From contig NZ_CP085173.1 of assembly GCF_020616555.1 (NCBI RefSeq), positions 5,844,001 through 5,908,000 on the forward strand: DNA of 64,000 nucleotides. The letters are read 5' to 3'. A model generated the notes under the pieces. It was not told the origin of the DNA. It made no database searches and was given only the letters and a program-made list of their open reading frames with translations. The position numbers were made by a program, and so were the translations under genes. Of the stretch, positions 48,267-57,583 are shown piece after piece. The stretch is from Streptomyces longhuiensis. GTDB taxonomy: Bacteria; Actinomycetota; Actinomycetes; Streptomycetales; Streptomycetaceae. Numbering within the stretch: the first letter of the stretch is position 1; each line of letters starts with the position of its first letter.

Positions 48267-49414
48267 TGGCCGACGAGCACAACAAGTGGCTGGACCGGGA
48301 CGCGGCCGAGCGTCTGCTGCGCGGTGAGCCCCTGGAAGCCGTCGACGCAGCCACCCGCGCCAGGGCCGCCCGCCTCGCCGAGACACTCGACGCACTTGCC
48401 GTGACACGCGTAGACGGAGGCGAGCTGACGGGCGAGGCAGCCGCGTTGGCCGCGTTCCGCAAGGCGCGCGAATCCGGCGCGGAGGAGCCCGGCACGGCGA
48501 CCCCGAAGGCACGCCATGCCAGGCGCCGCGGAGCTCTCGCCCCGGTCTCCTCGCTCCACGGTCCCGTGGACCACGGGAACGACGCGAACGCGAACACGAA
48601 CGCCGCGATCGACGGGTACGCCGGTTCCGACGTCGGCAGTGTCCGCCTCGCGAGACCCGACGCGCGGCCCGTCCGCTGGGGCCGCCCGGTGCGGTTCGGG
48701 ATGGCCGCCGCGCTCGCCGGATGCATGATCGGCGGCGTCGCCGTCGCGGCCGGGACCGGAGTGCTCCCGTCGCCGTTCGGGGGCCACGGCGAACCCGGGC
48801 CCGCCGCCAGCGTCTCCGCCGCCGCGTCTCCCGAGCGGCCCCTCACCTCACCGTCTCCCGACATCTCGGACACCGACGGCGGACGCTCGGGCAGCGCCGT
48901 GCCCGACGGCCACTCGCGCGAACCCGGCTCGGGCGCCCCGTCCCAGGACGACACGGCGGGCCGGCCCGGCCCGGCGACGACGCAGCCCGGCACCGGACGG
49001 CGCGAATCGGACGCCGCGGACCGGGAGGCCTGGCGGCAGCGCATGGCCGACGCCTGCCGCAAGTACCGTGTCGGAGCCCTGAGCGACTCCGAGAAGGAGC
49101 GGCTCAGGGCCGCCGCGAAGCGCATCGCCACGAAGAAGCGGGACCGTGACCCCGACCGGTTCTGCGCCCGCGTCCTCGGGGAGGCCGACGACTCCGGCAG
49201 CGGGGACGACGGCGGCAACGAGAACGACGACAAGAACAGCGGCAAGGGCGGCGACGAGGACAGCCCGAACGGCGGGGACTCCGGCGTCAGCGGCGCCGTG
49301 CCGACCGCCTCGTGGGTCCCGTCCGATCCGGGCGGCGACGCCTCGGGCACCGGGCCGACGACGCCGTCCGCGACGGCCTCGGCCTCGTACAGCGCCGTGG
49401 CCACGCAGCCCTGA
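48266..49414 (+). CDS. Single-pass membrane partner of the sigma factor (cassette 2)
   Basis: Protein of 382 residues with the same plan as the first partner. The cytoplasmic part has KWLDRDAAERLLRGEPLEAV and the shared AALAAFRKARESG helix. One membrane helix follows (FGMAAALAGCMIGGVAVAAG), then a long Ser/Pro/Gly-rich stalk, an extracellular two-cysteine helical segment (RMADACRKYRVGALSDSEKE to PDRFCARVLG) and an acidic Asn/Asp/Gly tail. ATG 48266 has AAGGA six bases upstream; a GTG one codon earlier is possible. Likely anti-sigma or signal-receiving subunit. Confidence 0.75.
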   Translation: MADEHNKWLDRDAAERLLRGEPLEAVDAATRARAARLAETLDALAVTRVDGGELTGEAAALAAFRKARESGAEEPGTATPKARHARRRGALAPVSSLHGPVDHGNDANANTNAAIDGYAGSDVGSVRLARPDARPVRWGRPVRFGMAAALAGCMIGGVAVAAGTGVLPSPFGGHGEPGPAASVSAAASPERPLTSPSPDISDTDGGRSGSAVPDGHSREPGSGAPSQDDTAGRPGPATTQPGTGRRESDAADREAWRQRMADACRKYRVGALSDSEKERLRAAAKRIATKKRDRDPDRFCARVLGEADDSGSGDDGGNENDDKNSGKGGDEDSPNGGDSGVSGAVPTASWVPSDPGGDASGTGPTTPSATASASYSAVATQP

Positions 49415-49579
49415 GCCTGCCCTCATGCCTGCCCTAAGTGGGCGCTGACCTGCGGGAACAGAGAATTTCCGAGGCGGGTGTGACGTTTTTGGACGGCATG
49501 GCGCAGTAACAAGTGAGCCGACTGGTCATCGGCCGTGCACGAGCCGGGGTTCCCCCCGTACCTTCGGCTCTGTGCCACT

Positions 49580-49618
49580 GGCGCGGGCGGGACACGTTCC
49601 CCCGGTCCCGCCCGCGCC
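49580..49618. terminator. Hairpin between sigma cassette 2 and the L,D-transpeptidase gene
   Basis: GGCGCGGGCGGGAC (49580-49593) pairs perfectly with GTCCCGCCCGCGCC (49605-49618) around an 11-base loop, in the gap between converging genes. Confidence 0.8.
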
Positions 49619-49646
49619 CCACTCCCTCTCGCCACCTGGGCGCAGG

Positions 49647-50498
49647 TCACCAGTAGACGACGACCTGGTCGCCGTTGCGGACCTGCGCGAACAGCGACGC
49701 GATCTTCCCCTCGTCCCTCACGTTCACGCACCCGTGCGACGCCCCGTTGTAGCCGCGGGCCGCGAAGTCCGCCGAGTAGTGCACCGCTTGGCCGCCGCTG
49801 AAGAACATCGCGTACGGCATGGCCGTGTGGTAGATCGTCGAGACGTGGTGGCGGGACTTCCAGTACACGCTGAAGACGCCCTCGCGGGTGGGCGTGAACT
49901 GCGAGCCGAACCGCACGTCCGTGGTCATCAGCGCCTTGCCGTCGATCATCCACGTCAGCGTGCGGCTGGTCTTGCTGATGCAGACGACGCGGCCCGTCAT
50001 GCAGCGCGGGTCCGGCTTCGCCGCGGGCTGCCCGCCGGACGCGTACAGCTCGTCGCGCGTCGGGGCGTGCGTCATCCTCACCAGCCGCGCCCAGGTCACC
50101 GTGTCCGTGTTCCCCGTGCGTGGCAGGCCCCGCTTGCCCTGGAAGCCCTCGACCGCCTTGGCCGTCGCCGGGCCGTACGTTCCGTTCGGCCCCTCGAAGA
50201 GCCACGCGATCTGCCGCAGCCTGGCCTGGAGTTCGCGCACCTTGGCGCCGCTCGCGCCGCGGGCCATGAGGACCTTCGGCGGCGGCGTCGGTCTGACCGA
50301 CGGGGTGCGGGAGGGGGACGGGCCCGGCCTCTTCGCGTCGTCCGGTCTCTTCGCGTCGTCGGACGGGGTCGGTGACGCCGATCCGTTCGCCCTCGACGGC
50401 TGCTTTCCGCCCGTGTCGACGGCCCCTGCCTTGCAGCCGCCGACCAGGGCGATGACCCCGGCGACGGCGAGTGATCCACGCATGACGGTCGCACGCAT
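49647..50498 (-). CDS. Lipoprotein L,D-transpeptidase with peptidoglycan-binding domain
   Basis: Secreted enzyme of 283 residues that makes 3-3 peptidoglycan cross-links or attaches proteins to the wall. The signal ends in a lipobox (GVIALVGGC). A Pro/Ser/Lys linker is followed by a PG_binding_1 domain (VRELQARLRQIAWLFEGP, NGTYGPATAKAVEGFQGKRG) and a YkuD catalytic domain with the motif HYSADFAARGYN then ASHGCVNVRD (catalytic Cys). ATG 50498 places the signal correctly. The degraded copy at 45.0 kb is of a different subtype (HVNGSGATAGC). Confidence 0.9.
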   Translation of the reverse strand: MRATVMRGSLAVAGVIALVGGCKAGAVDTGGKQPSRANGSASPTPSDDAKRPDDAKRPGPSPSRTPSVRPTPPPKVLMARGASGAKVRELQARLRQIAWLFEGPNGTYGPATAKAVEGFQGKRGLPRTGNTDTVTWARLVRMTHAPTRDELYASGGQPAAKPDPRCMTGRVVCISKTSRTLTWMIDGKALMTTDVRFGSQFTPTREGVFSVYWKSRHHVSTIYHTAMPYAMFFSGGQAVHYSADFAARGYNGASHGCVNVRDEGKIASLFAQVRNGDQVVVYW

Positions 50499-50730
50499 CC
50501 GGGCCCCCGCAGTCTCGCCACTAGTCCGATGTGCCAACAGAGATGTTTCCCGCGCGCGTCCGGTTGCGAACTCGGCGTAACTGCCGCGCATGGTGGGAGG
50601 GAGAAACGTGACGGACGCGCTGTGAGCAAGGTCCCAGCCTGCGGCTCTCCACCGCTAGCAGGCGCGCCGCTACAGTCCGTCGCGGGGGTCGAACCGACTG
50701 GCAAGTAACAACCGAGCTGGAGGCACAACC

Positions 50731-52311
50731 ATGGCGCGCGAGTCTGAGTCAGGACTGCCCATCGAGCCGGTCTACGGCCCCGATTCGCTGGCCGACTGGA
50801 ACGCGGCCGAGAAGCTCGGCGAGCCCGGAAAGTACCCGTTCACGCGCGGCGTCTACCCGTCGATGTACACCGGCCGCCCGTGGACGATGCGCCAGTACGC
50901 CGGCTTCGGCACCGCCGTCGAGTCCAACGCCCGTTACCAGCAGCTCATCGCCAACGGCACGATGGGCCTGTCCGTCGCCTTCGACCTGCCCACCCAGATG
51001 GGCCACGACTCGGACGCCCCGATCGCGTCCGGCGAGGTCGGCAAGGTGGGCGTGGCCATCGACTCGATCGACGACATGCGGATCCTGTTCGGCGGCATCC
51101 CGCTCGACAAGGTGTCCACGTCGATGACGATCAACGCCCCGGCGGCGCTCCTCCTGCTGATGTACCAGCTCGTCGGCGAGGAGCAGGGCGTCCCCGCGGA
51201 CCAGCTGACGGGCACGATCCAGAACGACGTGCTGAAGGAGTACATCGCGCGGGGCACCTACATCTTCCCGCCGAAGCCCTCCCTGCGGCTGATCGCCGAC
51301 ATCTTCAAGTACTGCCGGGCCGAGATCCCGAAGTGGAACACCATCTCGATCTCCGGCTACCACATGGCCGAGGCCGGCGCCTCGCCCGCGCAGGAGATCG
51401 CGTTCACGCTCGCGGACGGCATCGAGTACGTGCGCACGGCCGTGGCGGCCGGCATGGACGTCGACGACTTCGCGCCGCGCCTGTCCTTCTTCTTCGTGGC
51501 CCGGACGACGATCCTGGAGGAGGTCGCCAAGTTCCGCGCGGCCCGCCGGATCTGGGCCAAGGTCATGAAGGAGGAGTTCGGCGCGAAGAACCCCAAGTCG
51601 CTGATGCTCCGCTTCCACACGCAGACCGCGGGCGTGCAGCTCACCGCCCAGCAGCCCGAGGTCAACCTCGTCCGCGTCGCCGTCCAGGGCCTCGGAGCCG
51701 TGCTCGGCGGCACGCAGTCGCTGCACACCAACTCCTTCGACGAGGCCATCGCGCTGCCGACCGACAAGTCCGCGCGCCTCGCGCTGCGCACCCAGCAGGT
51801 CCTCGCCTACGAGACCGACGTAACCGCCACCGTCGACCCGTTCGCCGGGTCGTACGTCGTCGAGAAGATGACGGACGACGTGGAGGCCGCCGCCCTCGAA
51901 CTCATGACGAAGGTCGAGGACCTCGGCGGCGCGGTCGACGCCATCGAGCACGGCTTCCAGAAGAACGAGATCGAGCGCTCCGCGTACCGCATCGCGCAGG
52001 AGACCGACTCCGGCGAGCGGGTCGTGGTCGGCGTCAACCGCTACCAGCTCGACGCCGAGGAGCCCTACGAGCCGCTGCGCGTCGACCCGGCGATCGAGGC
52101 CCAGCAGGCCCAGCGCCTCACGAAACTGCGCGCCGAGCGCGACCAGGCGGCCGTGGACGCGGCGCTCGCCGCGCTCAAGAAGGCGGCCGAGGGCGAGGAC
52201 AACGTCCTCTACCCGATGAAGGACGCCCTGCGCGCCCGCGCCACCGTCGGCGAGGTCTGCAACGCGCTGCGCGATGTATGGGGCACGTACATCCCGACCG
52301 ACGCGTTCTGA
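50731..52311 (+). CDS. Methylmalonyl-CoA mutase family large subunit without B12 domain
   Basis: Radical coenzyme-B12 acyl-CoA mutase barrel, 526 residues. Family landmarks are [77 protein letters not shown] and [20 protein letters not shown]. The MYTGRPWT and PSLRLIADI segments match methylmalonyl-CoA rather than isobutyryl-CoA mutases at the CoA-acid-binding positions. The C-terminal cobalamin-binding domain (DxHxxG) is absent, so a separate small subunit must be encoded elsewhere. The ATG follows AGCTGGAGG. It stands alone. Confidence 0.9.
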   Translation: MARESESGLPIEPVYGPDSLADWNAAEKLGEPGKYPFTRGVYPSMYTGRPWTMRQYAGFGTAVESNARYQQLIANGTMGLSVAFDLPTQMGHDSDAPIASGEVGKVGVAIDSIDDMRILFGGIPLDKVSTSMTINAPAALLLLMYQLVGEEQGVPADQLTGTIQNDVLKEYIARGTYIFPPKPSLRLIADIFKYCRAEIPKWNTISISGYHMAEAGASPAQEIAFTLADGIEYVRTAVAAGMDVDDFAPRLSFFFVARTTILEEVAKFRAARRIWAKVMKEEFGAKNPKSLMLRFHTQTAGVQLTAQQPEVNLVRVAVQGLGAVLGGTQSLHTNSFDEAIALPTDKSARLALRTQQVLAYETDVTATVDPFAGSYVVEKMTDDVEAAALELMTKVEDLGGAVDAIEHGFQKNEIERSAYRIAQETDSGERVVVGVNRYQLDAEEPYEPLRVDPAIEAQQAQRLTKLRAERDQAAVDAALAALKKAAEGEDNVLYPMKDALRARATVGEVCNALRDVWGTYIPTDAF

Positions 52312-52358
52312 GGCCGGGTCCGAGGCCGCTTCCTGAGGCCCGTATCAACCTCTGACCA

Positions 52359-52394
52359 GGAGTGTCGTATAGGCATATAGGCGTGCGACACTCC
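52359..52394 (+). promoter_or_regulatory. Dyad and probable promoter before the LysE gene
   Basis: GGAGTGTCG (52359-52367) and CGACACTCC (52386-52394) form a perfect 9-base-arm dyad, with TATAGGCATATAGGC between them. CTGACC (52352-52357) and TATAGG (near 52376) could be the -35 and -10, placing the -10 inside the dyad. It ends five bases before the ATG. Confidence 0.6.
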
Positions 52395-52399
52395 CTTTC

Positions 52400-53056
52400 A
52401 TGCTCGGTGTCATCAATCTCCCGACCTATCTGGCCGGTCTCGTCCTCATCGTCCTGCTGCCAGGACCGAACTCTCTCTACGTGCTCTCCGTCGCCGCCCG
52501 CAAAGGCGTACGCACCGGATACGCGGCCGCCGCGGGTGTCTTCACCGGGGACACGGTCCTGATGACACTGGCCGCGCTCGGCGCGGCCTCCGTGCTGCAG
52601 ACGACGCCCGTGCTCTTCCTCGTCGTGAAGTACGCCGGAGCGGGCTATCTGACGTGGATGGCGATCGGCATGATCCGGTCGGCGCGGGCCCTGTGGAAGC
52701 AGCGCGGTGAGCCCGTCGTGGAGAGCGAGGCGCAGCCGGTGACCGGGAGCGCTGACGAGCACCCCTACCGCCGCGCCCTGATCGTCAGTCTGTTCAACCC
52801 GAAGGCGATCCTCTTCCTGATCTCCTTCTTCGTTCAGTTCGTCGACCCCGGTTACGCCTACCCGGCGCTGTCCTTCGTGGTCCTCGGCGGTCTGCTCCAG
52901 ACCGCGAGCTTCCTCTACCTCTCCACCCTGATCTTCAGCGGCACCCGCCTGGCCGGCGCCTTCCGCCGCCGCAAGCGGCTCTCGGCGGGGGCGACCACCG
53001 CGGCGGGCGTCCTGTTCCTGGGCTTCGCGGTGAAGCTGTCCCTCGCGGGGGCCTGA
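52400..53056 (+). CDS. LysE/RhtB-family (LeuE-like) amino-acid exporter
   Basis: Membrane exporter of 218 residues with six helices. The family motif near the N-terminus is VLLPGPNSLYVLSVAARKGV, followed by GYAAAAGVFTGDTVLMTLAA. The second-half repeat contains ALIVSLFNPKAILFLISFFV. It resembles LeuE more than LysE. The substrate is inferred as an amino acid or related small molecule. No SD sequence fits in the five bases after the dyad, so translation may depend on the leader structure or be leaderless. Confidence 0.88.
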   Translation: MLGVINLPTYLAGLVLIVLLPGPNSLYVLSVAARKGVRTGYAAAAGVFTGDTVLMTLAALGAASVLQTTPVLFLVVKYAGAGYLTWMAIGMIRSARALWKQRGEPVVESEAQPVTGSADEHPYRRALIVSLFNPKAILFLISFFVQFVDPGYAYPALSFVVLGGLLQTASFLYLSTLIFSGTRLAGAFRRRKRLSAGATTAAGVLFLGFAVKLSLAGA

Positions 53057-53057
53057 G

Positions 53058-53140
53058 CGGCCTCCGCCGGTCCCGGCCTCCGACGGTGCGGCTTCCGCCG
53101 GTCCGGCCTGCGCCCGGCCTCTGACGGTGCGGCTACCCCT
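53058..53140. repeat. Imperfect duplicated spacer between converging LysE and methyltransferase genes
   Basis: Two diverged copies of a 31-41 base unit beginning GCGGC(C/T)TCCGCCGGTC and ending TGACGGT or CGACGGT lie in tandem. They may contribute stem-loops for termination. Confidence 0.45.
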
Positions 53141-54032
53141 TGACGGCGCGGCGCACGGCCCGGGTGACCACCGGTGGCGTCAGGTCCACGGCGATACGGC
53201 GGGCAAGGCTCCGCCTGCGTACGGGGGCCGGCCGCGGGGCGGGCGCGGCCTTCGGTTCCTGCGTCACCTCCACGTGGTGGCGGGAGCGCGGGAACGCGGG
53301 CGCCTTGACCGCCTTCGACTTCACGCGGACCAGGCGGTGCCCGGCCGCCTGTTGCACGCTCAGGGCGATGTCGCCGCGCTCCCTGAGCATGTCGAGGAGC
53401 TCGTCCTGGAGGGGCTCGGGGTCCTCCCACGTGGCGTACAGCTTCTGGGTGCTCAGGCACAGCGGGCGCAGGCCGCGGTTGAGCACGGCCTCCCACGCGG
53501 CGACGGAGACCCCTGGCGTGTGCTCGGAGCGGAAGTCGTCCAGGACGACGATGCCGCCCGGGCCGAGCAGCTCGCGCGCCGCCCCGATGTCGCCGTACAC
53601 GTGCCCGTAGAGGTGCGAGGCGTCGATGTGGACGAAGCGGCAGGTGCCCGGGGCGACCTCGCCGGAGATCACGGAGCTGGGCGCCTGGACGACCTTCGGC
53701 AGCTCGTCGTGGAACGAGAGGTAGTTCTCCTCGAAGGCCTGCCGGGTCAGTGAGGCGTACGACTTGGTGGATTCGGCCTGGTTCGCCTCGTCGGGGGCGT
53801 CGCCCTCGAACAGGTCGCACACGGTGAACTTCTCGGCGCCGTGCAGGTGCTGTCCGAGAAGGACCGCGCTCTTGCCCAGGTAGACACCGAGCTCCAGCAG
53901 GTCGCCGCGGACCTCCTGCCGCGCCTGCTGTTCGAGGAGCCAGGTGAACAGGAGCTGGTCGAGCGGGGGGAACCAGCCGGGTACGTCGTCGAGGTGGATC
54001 GGGCGCCGGGCGGTGGTGTGCACAGCAGTCAT
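53133..54032 (-). CDS. TylF-type class I SAM-dependent O-methyltransferase
   Basis: Protein of 299 residues of the TylF/MycF macrocin-O-methyltransferase group. Motif I is GDLLELGVYLGKSAVLLGQH; later parts are CDLFEGDAPD, CRFVHIDASHLYGHVYGDIG (metal and SAM-side residues) and LLGPGGIVVLDDFRSEHTPG. The C-terminal 60 residues are basic and proline-rich. Members methylate sugar hydroxyls. Here it heads the envelope glycopolymer locus, so a sugar of that polymer is the likely target (for example a 3-O-methyl hexose, an inference). ATG 54032 starts the conserved part. Confidence 0.8.
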   Translation of the reverse strand: MTAVHTTARRPIHLDDVPGWFPPLDQLLFTWLLEQQARQEVRGDLLELGVYLGKSAVLLGQHLHGAEKFTVCDLFEGDAPDEANQAESTKSYASLTRQAFEENYLSFHDELPKVVQAPSSVISGEVAPGTCRFVHIDASHLYGHVYGDIGAARELLGPGGIVVLDDFRSEHTPGVSVAAWEAVLNRGLRPLCLSTQKLYATWEDPEPLQDELLDMLRERGDIALSVQQAAGHRLVRVKSKAVKAPAFPRSRHHVEVTQEPKAAPAPRPAPVRRRSLARRIAVDLTPPVVTRAVRRAVKG

Positions 54033-54126
54033 GGGACGCGAACCTATGAGCTCCGAATCGGCACGGTCAAGGCGCTCGCGGATCGCATCCGCCAATCGTT
54101 CAGCAAACTCCGCAGGGCATGAATCC

Positions 54127-55272
54127 TCAGTGAATCCTGCCCGAAGCGGGGTTCAGGCGTTTGCGCAGGAAAGGTGCAAGCGGCTTCTCGACGAAGCGGT
54201 TCAGGAGCCATGCGAGGGTGAGCATCGCGGCCACCGTGAGGGTGAACGTCACGGCCGACGGCAGCCCGAGACGCCGGTGCAGCACCTCTATCACCACCCA
54301 GCCCAGATGCTCGTGGACCAGATAGAACGGGTACGTCAGCGCACCGGCGACCGTCAGCCACCCCCAGTTGACCCGGTTCAGCAGCCCGAGCGCGATCGCG
54401 CCCACCGCCACGAAACCGAGCGTCACTATCAGGATGATCGAGCCCGACCCGCGGTACGAGAAGAAGTGAGGATTCGGTGCGTGCCACAGTGCGGCCACCG
54501 CGTAGTGCTGACCGATCAGCCAGCTCACGAGGACGATGCCCCACGCGGTCATGTCGCGGCGGTCGAGGTGGAGCAGATACAGACCGACGCCGCCGATGAA
54601 GTAGGGCGCGTACTCCGGCATCAGGACGACCTTCAGGGCCGGCTCGCCGGACGCCTGGGTGATCGCGGCGGCGAGCGTCCACACGGCGCAGAACAGCACG
54701 ATGCGGCGCCGGTTCGCGCCCGGCAGGACGACGCACAGGGCGAACAGCGCGTAGAAGCGGACCTCGGCCCACAGCGTCCAGCACACGCCGAGGACCCGGT
54801 CCACGCCGAGCGGCTGCTGGAGCATCGTCAGATTGAGGAGCGCGTCACTGGGCGACACCGCCTCGTACGCGACCACGGGCAGCGCGAAGACCGCCGTCAC
54901 CAGGATCACGGCCGCCCAGTACGACGGCAGCAGACGCGACGCGCGGGAGGCGAAGAACGAGCGCAGGGGCTTGCCCCAGCCGCTCATGCAGATCACGAAG
55001 CCGCTGATGACGAAGAAGATCTGCACCCCGAGGCAGCCGTAGGCGAACCACTGGTGCAGTGAGGGGAACTGGACCTTCGGCGAGGTGCCCCACGCCTGGG
55101 ACACCTCACCGTCGCGGCCGCCGTAGTGGTACGCGGCGACCATCAGGGCGGCTATGAGACGTAGGCCGTCGAGGGCTCTCAGCCGCGGTGCGTGCGCGCC
55201 GGAGCGCGCGGTCCGCACCGAGGCGTCCGCTCCCGGGGAAAGCTTCGGGAGCGTCGTCTGTGAAGTACTCAT
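54127..55272 (-). CDS. Acyltransferase family 3 membrane protein
   Basis: Integral membrane O-acyltransferase of 381 residues with about ten helices. The N-terminal signature is RLRALDGLRLIAALMVAAYH and YGCLGVQIFFVISGFVICMS, then ASRLLPSYWAAVILVTAVF. The closing part includes YPFYLVHEHLGWVVIEVLHR and a basic C-terminus. Such proteins O-acetylate extracellular polysaccharides. Its ATG overlaps the stop of the upstream glycosyltransferase (ATGA at 55269-55272), so it is made together with it and probably decorates the same polymer. Confidence 0.88.
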   Translation of the reverse strand: MSTSQTTLPKLSPGADASVRTARSGAHAPRLRALDGLRLIAALMVAAYHYGGRDGEVSQAWGTSPKVQFPSLHQWFAYGCLGVQIFFVISGFVICMSGWGKPLRSFFASRASRLLPSYWAAVILVTAVFALPVVAYEAVSPSDALLNLTMLQQPLGVDRVLGVCWTLWAEVRFYALFALCVVLPGANRRRIVLFCAVWTLAAAITQASGEPALKVVLMPEYAPYFIGGVGLYLLHLDRRDMTAWGIVLVSWLIGQHYAVAALWHAPNPHFFSYRGSGSIILIVTLGFVAVGAIALGLLNRVNWGWLTVAGALTYPFYLVHEHLGWVVIEVLHRRLGLPSAVTFTLTVAAMLTLAWLLNRFVEKPLAPFLRKRLNPASGRIH

Positions 55273-56606
55273 CCGAGGGCGGCCCGCTTGAACGAGCGCG
55301 CGCGGCGGGCGACTCGGCGCACCGTCGCGTTGCGCGGAATGAACGCGAGCTGGGCCGGGACGGCGCCGGGCAGCGCGAGGGACGTGAGCCGGCGGCGCTT
55401 GAAGTAGCGCCATGTGTGGTCGTCCAGACGCGTGGAGAGATAGCGCTCGGCCGCCGCCCGCAGCTCCGGATAGATCTTCGGCTGCATCGCGAAGCCGACC
55501 GCGCGCACCAGGTGGTTCAGCTCGGCGGTCGCCGTGCCGGACTCCTGCGCCGTCACGGCCGCCTGCTCCGACAGCTCCGGCAGCAGCGCGTCCACGATCG
55601 TGACCGGGACGCGGTTGCTGTTCTGGTACGGCGCGAGCCGGTCGAGGAGGGTGCCGGTGCCGATGCGGGCGACCGGGATGCCGTAGAGCGCGGACGCGGT
55701 CAGCAGCGCCGTCGAGAAGCAGCCGACCACCAGGGCCGGGCGCATCCGCTGGTACAGCACCTCGGCGAGCACGGGTGAGTCGAGGACGGTGAGTTCGGCG
55801 CCGAGCTTCTCCGCCTCCGCCTCCAGCGTGCGCGACCAGGTGGCCGGCGCCGTCGGATGGGGCTTGAAGACGATCCGCGTGTGGCCGAGGGCGACCGCGC
55901 CGCGCATCATCCGCACGTGCAGGTCCTCCTCCTCCTGCGCGGTGAGAATGCCGAGCGCCGACAGGTACTGCCCGAGCAGCACGGCCGGTTCGGGCCCGAC
56001 GGGTGGCAACTCGCCGCTCACATCGCCCAGTTCGGCCAGCACCTTCACGAAGACGTCCGTGGGTACGATCTCGGGCTCCACGCCGAACTCCGTCAGCAGC
56101 AGCGGCTTCAGGTCCGGCACGAGGTCCAGGTGCAGCAGCCGCCGTACGCGCGTGCCGACCAGCGGGTCGATCTTGTTGCGGGTGGGGCCGTAGCTCATCA
56201 GGCCGTCCGCGTACACGTCGACGGGGACGCCGGTGAAGATCTGCGCCACCGCCATCGCCGGGTTGACCTGGATCGACTCCACGGCCAGCTCGACGTCGTC
56301 GTCGCCCAGATCCCAGGCGAGACGCAGATGGCGCTCCCACAGCGGCACGTCGTCCGGGCGCGGGGCCCAACCGCCGGGGTGGAACGGCGAGATGGTCTCG
56401 TTCCACGACACGACGTCGTCGAAGCGGCCGCGCAGCCGCTCGAAGCCCGGCATCTCGTCGACGGTGGGCGTCGTCTCCGGGGTCGCCGCGTTGTTGGCGA
56501 CGAGCAGGATGCGCCGGTCCGCGGGCGCGAAGCGGTCCGCGTCGAGGGCCGCGGCGAGCGTCGCGGTCCCGTACAGCGTGGAGGCGAGGAAGATCTGCGT
56601 GGTCAC
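55269..56606 (-). CDS. Polysialyltransferase-like glycosyltransferase
   Basis: Cytoplasmic glycosyltransferase of 445 residues. It begins MTTQIFLASTLYGTATLAAA. It carries motifs like those of bacterial polysialyltransferases: VDVYADGLMSYGP (acidic-Gly site), IVFKPHPTAPATWSRTL (His-Pro), and VVGCFSTALLTASALYGIPV (Ser-Thr). These bind and transfer from CMP-activated nonulosonic acids. The GTG start overlaps the stop of the upstream GT2 gene (GTGA). With the CMP-sugar genes nearby, transfer of Kdn or a similar acid is the best reading. Confidence 0.75.
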   Translation of the reverse strand: MTTQIFLASTLYGTATLAAALDADRFAPADRRILLVANNAATPETTPTVDEMPGFERLRGRFDDVVSWNETISPFHPGGWAPRPDDVPLWERHLRLAWDLGDDDVELAVESIQVNPAMAVAQIFTGVPVDVYADGLMSYGPTRNKIDPLVGTRVRRLLHLDLVPDLKPLLLTEFGVEPEIVPTDVFVKVLAELGDVSGELPPVGPEPAVLLGQYLSALGILTAQEEEDLHVRMMRGAVALGHTRIVFKPHPTAPATWSRTLEAEAEKLGAELTVLDSPVLAEVLYQRMRPALVVGCFSTALLTASALYGIPVARIGTGTLLDRLAPYQNSNRVPVTIVDALLPELSEQAAVTAQESGTATAELNHLVRAVGFAMQPKIYPELRAAAERYLSTRLDDHTWRYFKRRRLTSLALPGAVPAQLAFIPRNATVRRVARRARSFKRAALG

Positions 56607-57583
56607 GCGGCAGCCACCCCCGCCGCGGCGGGGCGGCGCCGCAGCCGGCGCAGGCGCGTCGCCCGCTGTACGTCCATCGAGTCGAGCGCGTCGTCGAGCA
56701 CGTCCTGCGGCATGCGCTTCAGCGCCGCGGAGCTCATTGTCTTCAATTTGCGCGCCACTGCCGGTTCGAACCTTTCGATGGATCCCAAATGGTGGGAAAT
56801 AATCGCGCAGTACGTACGGACGGCCTTCGGCAGAAGTTTTTCCGCGTCCTTGTCCTGCGCCGTATCGGCCACCACCTGGTCGAACGCCTTGATGAAATCG
56901 AGCTGCCGGACATCGCCGATCTGCGTCAGTGACGACGCGACACCGCGCCGGTAGAAAACCCCGAGAAGCCCCACCGCGGCAAAGGATTTCGCCTCGCGGT
57001 GCAGCCGCCAGATCCACGGCCGGTCCTCGGCGGTGCGCAGGCCGTCGGTGAAGTGGAGGAGGCCGGCGTCGGCGAGCCGGCGGTGATACATGCCGGCCCA
57101 CGCGTACGCGTAGTCGACGGACGTCGAGCGGTCGGCGGGCAGGATCGCCTCGCGCGGATCCATGACGACACCGCGCCTGCCGGTCGGCACGCGATGGACG
57201 GTGCGGGCCCGCGCGGTGCACTGGACATGGTCCGTGCGGACGAAGTCGCAGCCCAGGCCCTCTATGGAGGCGAGGAGTCGCTCGTAGTATCCGGGGGCGA
57301 GCCAGTCGTCGCCGTCCAGGAATGTCAGGTACTCGCCGCGCGACGCGTCGAGTCCGGTGTTGCGCGCGGTGGCCAGGCCTCCGTTCTTTTCGTGTCTGAC
57401 CAGGACCGCGCCGGGCAGCTCGCGCTCGGCGCGCGCGAGAATGTCCGGGGTCTCGTCCTTCGAACAGTCGTCGACGAGAATGAATTCGAAGTCGTCGCGC
57501 GCGTTGGCACGAAGACTTCTGAGGGTGTCGGGCGCGTATTGCTGCACGTTGTAGAACGGCACTATGACGGAGAGCTTGACCAC
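56603..57583 (-). CDS. Family 2 glycosyltransferase
   Basis: GT-A fold inverting glycosyltransferase of 326 residues. It starts with the nucleotide-sugar domain VKLSVIVPFYNVQQYAPDTL, FEFILVDDCSKDETPDILA, KNGGLATARNTGLDASRGEY and the metal-binding FLDGDDWLAPGYY. The acceptor side includes DGLRTAEDRPWIWRLHREAK (the E-D-R-P-W motif). The C-terminus is basic. GTG 57583 starts exactly at the domain; a TAGCGT -10 lies seven bases upstream, so the mRNA may be leaderless. First gene of the minus-strand operon GT2, polysialyltransferase-like, acyltransferase. Confidence 0.88.
   Translation of the reverse strand: MVKLSVIVPFYNVQQYAPDTLRSLRANARDDFEFILVDDCSKDETPDILARAERELPGAVLVRHEKNGGLATARNTGLDASRGEYLTFLDGDDWLAPGYYERLLASIEGLGCDFVRTDHVQCTARARTVHRVPTGRRGVVMDPREAILPADRSTSVDYAYAWAGMYHRRLADAGLLHFTDGLRTAEDRPWIWRLHREAKSFAAVGLLGVFYRRGVASSLTQIGDVRQLDFIKAFDQVVADTAQDKDAEKLLPKAVRTYCAIISHHLGSIERFEPAVARKLKTMSSAALKRMPQDVLDDALDSMDVQRATRLRRLRRRPAAAGVAAA

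Noticed and set aside
50731..53056. Mutase and LysE genes as part of the Kdn polymer locus
   Set aside because: They are on the opposite strand to the converging methyltransferase, have their own promoters, and their families have no known part in nonulosonic-acid polymers.
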